DNA of 7,954 nucleotides from an uncultured Bacteroidota bacterium. Its GTDB lineage: Bacteria; Bacteroidota; Bacteroidia; Flavobacteriales; Flavobacteriaceae. The stretch's first letter is position 1, and every line of letters starts with the position of its first letter. A program made the position numbers and the translations under genes. Below are positions 1 to 5,884 of the stretch, piece by piece. The DNA lies in assembly GCA_903920835.1 (NCBI GenBank), contig CAIXNQ010000276.1, forward strand, positions 1-7,954, in the 5' to 3' direction. The notes under the pieces were generated by a model that was given only the letters and a program-made list of their open reading frames with translations, was not told where the DNA came from and searched no databases.

Positions 1-1703
1 ACATCAGAACAATCAATGCCGAGAATATGAAAGGCGAAATAGGACTTTTTATAGGCGCAGCTTTATTGATAACTTCATTATTGTTTTTCTTCTTTTTCAG
101 ATCATTTCGAGCCACGTTTATTTCTATTTGCATATTGCTTTTTGGAGTGATGTGGTCTTTTGGAACTTTAGGACTTTTTCATTACAAAATCACAATTTTA
201 ACGGCAATAATTCCGCCATTAATTATTGTAATTGGGATAACCAATTGTATTTTTTTAATCAATAAATACCAACAAGAAATAAAGATTCACCAAAATCAGG
301 CGAAAGCTTTGCAGCGGGTTATCTCGAAAATTGGTGTATCAACTTTAATGACCAATTTAACAACAGCTGCTGGTTTTGCGACCTTTATGATTGCAGGAAA
401 CGACCTTCTTTTTGAGTTTGGATTGGTAACTTCAATCAATGTGGTGACGGTCTATTTGCTGACGTTACTAATTGTGCCGATTGTTTATAGCTTCATGCCG
501 TTGCCCAAAGAAAAGCATCTTACGCATCTGAGCAAAAACTATTTATCAACTTTTTTAGACTGGGTTGAAAATATTGTAAGACAAAAACGAAGAAGCATTT
601 ATATTGTTTATGTTCTCTTGCTTATATTTAGTGTTATTGGCGTAAGTCAAATGAAAGTTTCCGGTAGTTTAATTGGCGAAATGCCCAAAAGCGCATCTTT
701 TTTTAAAGACATCCTTTTTTTTGAAAAGGAATTTAATGGCGTGATGCCGCTTGAAATCATGATCAACACCAAGCACAAAAAAGGTGTTATGAAGCTTTCT
801 ATGCTAAAAAGAATGGACGAACTTCAAGAAACTATTGCTACAATTCCCGAGTTGTCTAAACCAGTTTCTGTGGTTAATTTAGTGAAATATTCTAAACAAG
901 CTTTTTATAACGGGAAGCCAGAATATTATGAATTGCCGACTGCTCAAGAGCAAACTTTTATCATGCTTTATGCTAAAAATGCTACGAAAACTAAGAAAAA
1001 AGACTTGATGAAAAGTTATGTCGATTCGACAGGACAATATGCTCGAATTACAACTTTTATGAAAGACATCGGCACTGATGAAATGGCTAAAGTAGAGCAA
1101 AAACTTCGTTCTAAAATTGATGTTTTATTCCCAAAAGACAGATATGAAGTAACGCTGACTGGAAAAGCATTGGTTTTTCAAAAAGGAACTTCTTACTTGA
1201 TAGACAATTTAATTGAATCGTTAATATTTGCAATTTTTCTAATAGCGGGATTAATGGCCTATTTATTTCGCTCTGTAAAAATGGTTCTTGCTTCAGTCAT
1301 TACAAATATACTTCCGCTCTGCATCACTTCGGGTTTAATGGGCTATTTCGGAATTCCGCTAAAGCCTTCTACAATTTTAGTTTTCAGTATAGCCTTCGGG
1401 ATTTCGGTAGATAATGCCATTCAATTCATGGCAAAATACCGCCATGATTTGATTCAAAACAACGGGAAAGTTAAAAAAGCTGTCATCAGTTCCTTGCGAG
1501 AAACAGGAATAAGCACTTTTTATACTTCAGTTGTACTCATTTTTGGGTTTGCCATTTTCACACTTTCCAGCTTTAGTGGCACTATTGCGCTTGGCGGATT
1601 AGTTTCTTGCACATTGTTATTTGCCATGTTTGCAAACTTGTTGGTCTTGCCAGCATTAGTTTTAACTTTTGAGAAAAAGCGAACTAGAACAGAAGAGAAT
1701 TAG
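1..1703 (+). CDS. RND/MMPL-superfamily exporter, 5'-truncated by window edge
   Basis: An inner-membrane transporter of the RND superfamily (COG1033-type 'predicted exporter'), expected to use the proton gradient; its substrate is unknown. The reading frame is open from base 3 and runs through the ATG at 27 without a stop, so the true start lies upstream and that ATG is internal. Numbering from 27, hydrophobic helices lie near residues 5-25, 30-50, 56-78, 108-125 and 133-156. Another helix (190-207) opens the second half, followed by a soluble loop (about 210-390) and a second helix cluster (395-548). The halves are repeats: IGITNCIFLINKY at 69-81 matches FGISVDNAIQFMAKY at 457-471, and GVSTLMTN matches GISTFYTS. 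The second half keeps the Asp expected for proton coupling (D462); the first half has none in the matching place. The first helix and first periplasmic loop are outside the window. No adaptor or outer-membrane channel gene lies next to it here. The family is certain, the cargo is not. Confidence 0.9.
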   Translation, partial: IRTINAENMKGEIGLFIGAALLITSLLFFFFFRSFRATFISICILLFGVMWSFGTLGLFHYKITILTAIIPPLIIVIGITNCIFLINKYQQEIKIHQNQAKALQRVISKIGVSTLMTNLTTAAGFATFMIAGNDLLFEFGLVTSINVVTVYLLTLLIVPIVYSFMPLPKEKHLTHLSKNYLSTFLDWVENIVRQKRRSIYIVYVLLLIFSVIGVSQMKVSGSLIGEMPKSASFFKDILFFEKEFNGVMPLEIMINTKHKKGVMKLSMLKRMDELQETIATIPELSKPVSVVNLVKYSKQAFYNGKPEYYELPTAQEQTFIMLYAKNATKTKKKDLMKSYVDSTGQYARITTFMKDIGTDEMAKVEQKLRSKIDVLFPKDRYEVTLTGKALVFQKGTSYLIDNLIESLIFAIFLIAGLMAYLFRSVKMVLASVITNILPLCITSGLMGYFGIPLKPSTILVFSIAFGISVDNAIQFMAKYRHDLIQNNGKVKKAVISSLRETGISTFYTSVVLIFGFAIFTLSSFSGTIALGGLVSCTLLFAMFANLLVLPALVLTFEKKRTRTEEN

Positions 1704-1752
1704 TTGTCTGATAGAGAAATCTTTTGAAAATTCTAACAAAACTTCACTTTTG

Positions 1753-1792
1753 CACAAAATAAATCAGTAATTTTATAGACATAAATTTTGTG
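1753..1792. repeat. Inverted repeat CACAAAAT-N24-ATTTTGTG in intergenic gap
   Basis: Within the 234-base gap between the RND gene and the barrel gene (1704-1937), CACAAAAT at 1753-1760 is matched by its perfect reverse complement at 1785-1792. The gap is otherwise very AT-rich; I see no ORF or RNA gene in it and no convincing terminator for the RND gene. The repeat could be an operator or part of a weak hairpin, but in DNA this AT-rich an 8-base match may be chance. Confidence 0.25.
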
Positions 1793-1908
1793 TTAAATCA
1801 TTTTAGTTAAAGCTTAAATTATCATTGATTAAAATACAAATAGAATTTATATCGGAATTGTTTTCCAACAATTTTATTATTATTCATAATCAGAATTTTA
1901 AATAATTA

Positions 1909-1916
1909 TATATTTG
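1909..1916 (+). promoter_or_regulatory. Bacteroidota-type -7 box (TATATTTG) of the barrel gene
   Basis: TATATTTG fits the Bacteroidota -7 consensus TAnnTTTG. It ends 21 bases before the ATG at 1938, which would give a short leader. No good -33 TTTG is visible about 19-22 bases upstream (only TTCA near 1883). The last three bases are the TTG that a longest-frame caller would take as the start, so if this box is real, translation cannot begin there. Inferred from consensus only. Confidence 0.5.
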
Positions 1917-1937
1917 ATTGAAACTTATTTTAATGAT

Positions 1938-2624
1938 ATGAAAACTTGGTACAATTTTGTATATTTACTTTCTGTTTTTGGAGCTTGGTCGCAAGAAAAA
2001 CCGAATTTTGCTGCACTAGATTCGATTTATCGTGAAGACCAATTTTATGTAGGAGTAAGTTATAATACGCTTCAAAACAGACCCACTGGGTTGATGCAGA
2101 GTAAAATAACTCCAAGCTTTTCGTTTGGTGTTCTGCGAGATATGCCAATCAATAAAAGCAGAACTATTGCTATAGCTGTTGGATTAGGTTATTCAATTAA
2201 TAATTATAGTGAAAATTTTTATATTTCAGAAATCAATGGTGAACGCAATTATTCTCTTCTAAAAGATGCCACTGTTTATGAGAAAAACAAACTTTATCTT
2301 GATTATCTTGATTTACCTATTGAGTTGCGATGGCGAAACTCCACGCCAAACAGTCATAAGTTTTGGCGCATTTACTCTGGCTTTAAATTGAGCTATTTAA
2401 CCTTTAACAGGTCTAAATATGTTGATTATCAATCAACTTTAAGGGTCACTGGAAATCCAGATTTTGCAAAATGGCAATCAGGAATTTATATTTCAGCCGG
2501 ATATAATTCGTGGAATATCAATATTTATTATGGTTTAAGACATCTGATGCAATCAGGAACACTCAATAACAAGGAAATTGAATTAAAGACTATTAATTTC
2601 GGTTTGATGTTTTATATCTTATAA
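1938..2624 (+). CDS. Secreted outer-membrane beta-barrel protein (PorT-like family)
   Basis: A 228-residue protein expected in the outer membrane. It opens with a short signal peptide (MKTWYNFVYLLSVFGAWSQ), with probable cleavage before the EKPNF segment. The rest is rich in alternating hydrophobic/polar stretches with aromatic ends, typical of beta-strands: FYVGVSYN, FSFGVLRDM, TIAIAVGLGYSINNY, LDYLDLPIELRWR, FWRIYSGFKLSYL, GIYISAGYNSWNINIYYGLRH and a final strand ending in FYIL. The phrase YLDLPIELRWR resembles the family known as OMP_b-brl_2/PorT-like. No plug, TonB box or C-terminal sorting domain is seen. The ATG at 1938 is chosen over the in-frame TTG at 1914: it gives a clean signal peptide, and the TTG lies inside a promoter-like box. 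The CYTH gene follows after 34 bases with no visible terminator, so the two may be cotranscribed. Its role is unknown; a true PorT role in type IX secretion is not shown. Confidence 0.8.
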   Translation: MKTWYNFVYLLSVFGAWSQEKPNFAALDSIYREDQFYVGVSYNTLQNRPTGLMQSKITPSFSFGVLRDMPINKSRTIAIAVGLGYSINNYSENFYISEINGERNYSLLKDATVYEKNKLYLDYLDLPIELRWRNSTPNSHKFWRIYSGFKLSYLTFNRSKYVDYQSTLRVTGNPDFAKWQSGIYISAGYNSWNINIYYGLRHLMQSGTLNNKEIELKTINFGLMFYIL

Positions 2625-2658
2625 ATATAGTTCTGAATTAAAAAAAATAATTTACAAG

Positions 2659-3126
2659 ATGATTGAAATTGAACGTAAGTTTTTAGTGCTTTCTGATATT
2701 TATAAACTTGAAGCACACAATTCAATAAATATCGAACAAGGTTATTTGAATTCAGACCCAGCACGAACTGTTCGAGTGCGTATTAAAGGAAAAAAAGGCT
2801 ATTTAACCATTAAAGGAATTGGTAGCGAAAGTGGTATGTCTCGATTTGAATGGGAAAAAGAAATCCAAGTAGATGAGGCAAAAATGTTAATGAATTTATG
2901 CGAAAGTGTTATTATCCAAAAAACCCGATTTGAAGTAACCGTTGGAAATCATTTGTTTGAAATTGATGATTTTTATGGAGATAACCAAGGATTGGTCGTT
3001 GCTGAAATAGAATTAAATTCGGAAGAAGAGCTATTTGAAAAACCCAACTGGTTGGGCGAAGAAGTGACAAATGACCAAAAATATTACAATTCGCAATTGA
3101 GTCAAAACCCTTTTAAAAACTGGTAG
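2659..3126 (+). CDS. CYTH-domain triphosphatase (short TTM protein)
   Basis: A 155-residue cytoplasmic CYTH-fold enzyme, a tunnel-shaped metal-dependent phosphohydrolase. The signature EXEXK is at the very N-terminus (MIEIERKFLV: E3, E5, K7). It is followed by the tunnel residues usual in the family: R36, R39, R41, K43 (RTVRVRIKG), K52 (LTIKG), E64/E66 (RFEWEKEI), K88 and R90 (KTRFEV), E101-D103-D104 (EIDDF) and E116/E118 (AEIEL). The C-terminal WLGEEVTND...YYNSQL is also typical. Length and motifs fit the small bacterial triphosphate tunnel metalloenzymes, characterised members of which hydrolyse inorganic tripolyphosphate. It is less like long YgiF proteins with a CHAD domain, since no CHAD domain is present. 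Adenylate cyclase (class IV) activity is possible in the fold but less likely. The start is the only ATG before EIERK. It follows the barrel gene by 34 bases, and its stop lies two bases from the convergent rlpA-like stop. Confidence 0.93.
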   Translation: MIEIERKFLVLSDIYKLEAHNSINIEQGYLNSDPARTVRVRIKGKKGYLTIKGIGSESGMSRFEWEKEIQVDEAKMLMNLCESVIIQKTRFEVTVGNHLFEIDDFYGDNQGLVVAEIELNSEEELFEKPNWLGEEVTNDQKYYNSQLSQNPFKNW

Positions 3127-3136
3127 TTTTAGGGTT
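3106..3136. terminator. Imperfect hairpin holding both convergent stop codons
   Basis: AACCCT (3106-3111) and AAAACT (3116-3121) pair with AGTTTT (3125-3130) and AGGGTT (3131-3136), giving 12 pairs with a four-base bulge (3112-3115) and a three-base loop. The TAG of the CYTH gene (3124-3126) and the stop of the rlpA-like gene (3129-3131, minus strand) both fall in it. On the minus strand the stem is followed by only two further T's beyond the paired TT; on the plus strand no T-tract follows. It may be a weak two-way terminator. Confidence 0.35.
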
Positions 3137-3608
3137 CTAAGACTTCAAGTTTAACAATAATTCCACCACCGCCAGCATTCCCTGCAATTTGTTTAAAAGC
3201 TCGCTTTGTAATGTCTATTTCACGTTCTTTTACAAACGGACCTCTATCTATTACTTCAACAACCACCGATTTACCAGTAAGTTCATTTGTAACCCGCAAT
3301 TTTGTGCCAAACGGAAATTTTTTGTGCGCTGCAGTAAATTTATTATTGTCAAATTTTTTGCCACTAGCAGTTCGTTTTCCAACCAATCTGTCAGAATAAT
3401 ATGAAGCATGAACAGCCTTTTTATATAGTTTGAAAGTTCCTTTTTCTACGAATGCTGTGTCTTGTTCTTGAACTGTTGCAATATTTTCTGGCGTAATCTT
3501 TTTAAGAGTATCTTTAAGCATCAAAGGTTTTCCTTTTTTAGGCAAAACCTGACTATGAGCAACCGAAAAAAGTAGAAAAGTTAAAACAATATATATATTT
3601 TTTTTCAT
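3129..3608 (-). CDS. RlpA-like septal/lytic transglycosylase family protein (double-psi barrel)
   Basis: A 159-residue exported protein, RlpA family, acting on peptidoglycan; characterised RlpA proteins cleave glycan strands lacking stem peptides. The signal peptide is MKKNIYIVLTFLLFSVAHS, with likely cleavage before QV. There is no Cys, so unlike E. coli RlpA it is not a lipoprotein. A linker (about 20-66) precedes the RlpA double-psi barrel (about 67-158): ASYYSDRLVGKRTASGKKFD (68-87), FTAAHKKFPFGTKLRVTN (91-108), VVVEVIDRGPF (115-125) and EIDITKRAF (130-138). H95 and D121 match the His/Asp pair considered catalytic in Pseudomonas RlpA, with the same 26-residue spacing as I recall it. No SPOR domain, so septal targeting by denuded glycan is not predicted. 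The ATG at 3608 is followed at once by the Lys-rich signal peptide. A hairpin lies just upstream, between this gene and the 'cytochrome B' gene, and no clear promoter box is seen. Family certain; enzymatic activity likely but unproven. Confidence 0.92.
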   Translation of the reverse strand: MKKNIYIVLTFLLFSVAHSQVLPKKGKPLMLKDTLKKITPENIATVQEQDTAFVEKGTFKLYKKAVHASYYSDRLVGKRTASGKKFDNNKFTAAHKKFPFGTKLRVTNELTGKSVVVEVIDRGPFVKEREIDITKRAFKQIAGNAGGGGIIVKLEVLEP

Positions 3609-3621
3609 ATGTGCTTTATGC

Positions 3622-3646
3622 TAAAAAAGCTCCTCTTGGGAGCTTT
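3622..3646 (-). terminator. Intrinsic terminator between the 'cytochrome B' and rlpA-like genes
   Basis: AAAGCTCC (3626-3633) and GGAGCTTT (3639-3646) form a perfect 8-bp stem with a five-base loop. Read on the minus strand, the stem runs straight into a T-tract (3628-3623). It lies 9 bases past the stop at 3655 and 14 bases before the rlpA-like ATG, so it ends the upstream gene or acts as an attenuator in the leader of the rlpA-like gene. Confidence 0.8.
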
Positions 3647-3654
3647 CTGTTATT

Positions 3655-4077
3655 TTACAACCACAAATTCCATGGAATTCGACTTAGAATTAGCACCAAA
3701 CCCAATCCGTAAAAAAGAGCAACTGATTTGAATTTTGCATCGTTAGTTGTCGCTTTTTTATGTTTAATCCATCCAACGGTAATTAATGTAATTGCTATAA
3801 TATTTATTAATGGGTGTTCGAGTGAAGTCAATCTTAAATTTTTATCAGCCATTTGACCTAAAGACCCAAAACCATTTGGTGAGACAAAATAAAGTACTAA
3901 TCCAAAAATCAATTGAAGATGTGTCGCAATCAAACCAAAAAGTGCAATTTTTCGATCTCTAGCAACAAATTCTTTTTTTGAAGAACGACCGATTATACTG
4001 TTTAGAACCGTAATAACTAATAATAAAAGAGCTAAATATGCCCAACCAGAATGAAATTTTTGAAGTAATTCGTACAT
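3655..4077 (-). CDS. Four-helix membrane protein, often annotated 'cytochrome B'
   Basis: A 140-residue integral inner-membrane protein with four predicted helices, at about residues 11-29, 44-65, 88-105 and 117-135. It resembles small Bacteroidota proteins commonly labelled 'cytochrome B'. Histidines H9 (FHSGWAY), H53 (IATHLQL) and H88 (SLEHPLIN) lie at or near helix ends or within helices and could bind heme, but no biochemical function is known to me for the family and there is no CxxCH motif. The start is ATG 4077. The longer frame from a TTG at 4110 adds MFIFVTIKNKI and would begin upstream of the TATATTTG promoter box at 4098-4105, so it is rejected. The gene has its own promoter and a terminator after its stop, and so appears to be a one-gene unit between pgi and the rlpA-like gene. 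Heme binding is inference. Confidence 0.75.
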   Translation of the reverse strand: MYELLQKFHSGWAYLALLLLVITVLNSIIGRSSKKEFVARDRKIALFGLIATHLQLIFGLVLYFVSPNGFGSLGQMADKNLRLTSLEHPLINIIAITLITVGWIKHKKATTNDAKFKSVALFYGLGLVLILSRIPWNLWL

Positions 4078-4097
4078 GATTTTATTTTTAATGGTAA

Positions 4098-4128
4098 CAA
4101 ATATAAACAAAAAAAGTACAAAAACAAC
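4098..4128 (-). promoter_or_regulatory. Bacteroidota-type promoter for the 'cytochrome B' gene
   Basis: On the minus strand, GTTG (4128-4125) and TATATTTG (4105-4098) are separated by 19 bases, matching the Bacteroidota -33 TTG / -7 TAnnTTTG arrangement. The -7 box ends 20 bases before the ATG at 4077. The spacer coincides with the 3' arm and U-tract of the pgi terminator. Confidence 0.65.
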
Positions 4129-4144
4129 TAAATGTTTCTGTACT
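4109..4144 (-). terminator. Intrinsic terminator of pgi
   Basis: On the minus strand AGTACAGAAAC (4144-4134) pairs with GTTTTTGTACT (4125-4115) over 11 bp including one G-U pair, with an eight-base loop. It is followed by six more T's (4114-4109). It begins 24 bases beyond the pgi stop. It overlaps the promoter of the next gene. Confidence 0.8.
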
Positions 4145-4168
4145 CTTTTTGGATTCTAAAGAAAACAT

Positions 4169-5812
4169 TTATTTGTTTTTTAAAAATTGATTCAATAAAA
4201 AAGTTGTAGAACTATCGTGTTTACTCACTTTTTTATTATTTATTTCATTTAAAATTGAATTCGCCAATTGCTTTCCTAGTTCAACACCCCATTGGTCATA
4301 ACTAAAAATGTTCCAAATAACGCCTTGCACAAAAATTTTATGTTCATAGAGCGCAATCAAAGAACCTAATGATTCGGGAGTTAATTTTTTTATCAACAAA
4401 GTATTGGTAGGTTTGTTTCCTTCAAAACATTTAAAAGGCAATAAAAACGCAGCTTTATCATCTGAAACTCCTTGTTCTTTGAATTCTGCCAAAACTTGAT
4501 CGCTGGTTTTTCCGTTCATCAATGCTTGAGTTTGCGCAAAAAAGTTCGACATTAATTTATTATGATGTTCCTGATTTCCGTATAAAGGTTCAATAAACCC
4601 AATAAAATCAGCAGGTATTAATTTTGTTCCTTGATGAATTAATTGAAAAAAAGCATGTTGCGAATTGGTTCCTGGCTCGCCCCAAATAATTGTTCCGGTT
4701 TGATAATTCACTGGTTTTCCGTCACGCCCAATGCTTTTTCCGTTACTTTCCATAATGCCTTGCTGCAAATAGGGTGCTAATTTTTGCAAATACTGTGTGT
4801 ATGGAATCAATGCTTCGCTTTCGGCACCAAAAAAATTATTGTACCAAATACTCAAAAGAGCTAAAACAACCGGAATATTACTTTCAAAAGACTCGTTTTT
4901 GAAGTGCTCGTCCATTTGATTTGCACCTTTAAGTAAAGCTTCAAAGTTATCATATCCAACTGCCAAACTAATCGAAAGACCGACGGCACTCCATAAAGAA
5001 AACCGACCGCCAACCCAGTCCCACATTGGAAAAATAGAGGCTTCGTCTATTCCGAATTCAGTTACTTTTTTGATATTGGTTGAAACGGCAACAAAGTGTT
5101 TTGCCACAGCTTCTTGAGGAGCATTTTTCAAAAACCAAGCTCTGATAGTCTCAGAATTTGTTAAAGTTTCTTGAGTTGTAAATGTTTTAGAAACAATTAC
5201 AAAAAGGGTTGTTTCGGGGTTTATTTTTTTCAAAACCTCATTCACATGATCGCCATCAACATTTGAAACAAAATGCAATTCAAGTTGGTTTTTATAAAAT
5301 TGTAATGCTTCAACAACCATAGCTGGACCAAGATCTGAACCGCCAATCCCAATATTTACGACATCTGTAAATTGTTTTCCAGTATATCCTTTTCTTGATC
5401 CGTTGATTATTTCGTTTGAAAAAGACTTTATTTTGTTTTTAACATCTGTAATTTCAGGAATAATATTTTCTCCCTCAACTAAAATTGAGGCGTTTTCTGG
5501 AGCGCGTAAAGCGGTGTGAAGAACAGCTCTGTTTTCAGTTTGATTTATTAAATCTCCTTGAAAATATTTAGCAATTGAATCTTTCAAATGAGTGCTTTCA
5601 GCAAGTTCTATAAGCAGTTTTAGAGTTTCTTTATTGGCAATGTTTTTAGAATAATCAACAATAAAATCGTTCCATTTAATGTAAAAATTGTTGGCTCGAT
5701 CTGTATCGTCAATAAACATCTTTTTCATTGACGCATCTTTCATTTCTTGAAAGTGATTTTCAAGATTTTTCCAAGCAGAAGTTGCTGTTGGGTTTGTTTG
5801 TTGTAGTGGCAT
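4169..5812 (-). CDS. pgi: Glucose-6-phosphate isomerase
   Basis: Cytosolic phosphoglucose isomerase (EC 5.3.1.9), interconverting glucose 6-phosphate and fructose 6-phosphate in glycolysis and gluconeogenesis. The 547 residues match the long bacterial Pgi type (E. coli form about 549). Visible motifs are NIGIGGSDLGPAMV (153-166), the phosphate-binding SKTFTTQET (208-216), WVGGRFSLWSAVGLS (266-280), ESNGKS (355-360), GEPGTNSQHAFFQLIHQG (378-395) and QWGVELGKQL (507-516). The catalytic set E355, H386 and K514 falls at the same numbers as in the E. coli enzyme, which shows an almost gap-free alignment. The ATG at 5812 gives MPLQQTNPTATSAW, the usual N-terminus; a TAAATTTG box sits 20 bases upstream and supports this start. 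It follows the M23 gene by 72 bases with its own promoter candidate, and ends at a strong terminator. Intact, with no oddities. Confidence 0.98.
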   Translation of the reverse strand: MPLQQTNPTATSAWKNLENHFQEMKDASMKKMFIDDTDRANNFYIKWNDFIVDYSKNIANKETLKLLIELAESTHLKDSIAKYFQGDLINQTENRAVLHTALRAPENASILVEGENIIPEITDVKNKIKSFSNEIINGSRKGYTGKQFTDVVNIGIGGSDLGPAMVVEALQFYKNQLELHFVSNVDGDHVNEVLKKINPETTLFVIVSKTFTTQETLTNSETIRAWFLKNAPQEAVAKHFVAVSTNIKKVTEFGIDEASIFPMWDWVGGRFSLWSAVGLSISLAVGYDNFEALLKGANQMDEHFKNESFESNIPVVLALLSIWYNNFFGAESEALIPYTQYLQKLAPYLQQGIMESNGKSIGRDGKPVNYQTGTIIWGEPGTNSQHAFFQLIHQGTKLIPADFIGFIEPLYGNQEHHNKLMSNFFAQTQALMNGKTSDQVLAEFKEQGVSDDKAAFLLPFKCFEGNKPTNTLLIKKLTPESLGSLIALYEHKIFVQGVIWNIFSYDQWGVELGKQLANSILNEINNKKVSKHDSSTTFLLNQFLKNK

Positions 5813-5832
5813 TTATTTATAATTTGAAAATG

Positions 5833-5840
5833 CAAATTTA
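5833..5840 (-). promoter_or_regulatory. Candidate -7 box (TAAATTTG) of pgi
   Basis: On the minus strand TAAATTTG matches TAnnTTTG and ends 20 bases before the pgi ATG. The -33 position (about 5860-5863) is weak (GTTA). A near-palindrome, AATGT-N7-ACATT at 5850-5866, lies just upstream and overlaps the -33 position; it might be an operator or chance in AT-rich DNA. Confidence 0.5.
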
Positions 5841-5884
5841 TCATTTCTCAATGTAAATTTAACATTATGATTTTTAAAGCAATT

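Noticed and set aside
879..1100. Minus-strand frame of 73 codons inside the RND gene
   Set aside because: Antisense shadow of a clear coding region, with no family resemblance or promoter.
1914..1937. TTG-started N-terminal extension of the barrel protein
   Set aside because: It would put eight polar or acidic residues before the signal peptide and overlaps a -7 box.
1930..2148. Minus-strand frame of 72 codons across the barrel gene start
   Set aside because: Opposes a well-supported signal-peptide gene; no recognisable domain.
3189..3404. Two overlapping plus-strand frames inside the rlpA-like gene
   Set aside because: Both lie antisense to the conserved RlpA barrel and look like composition artefacts.
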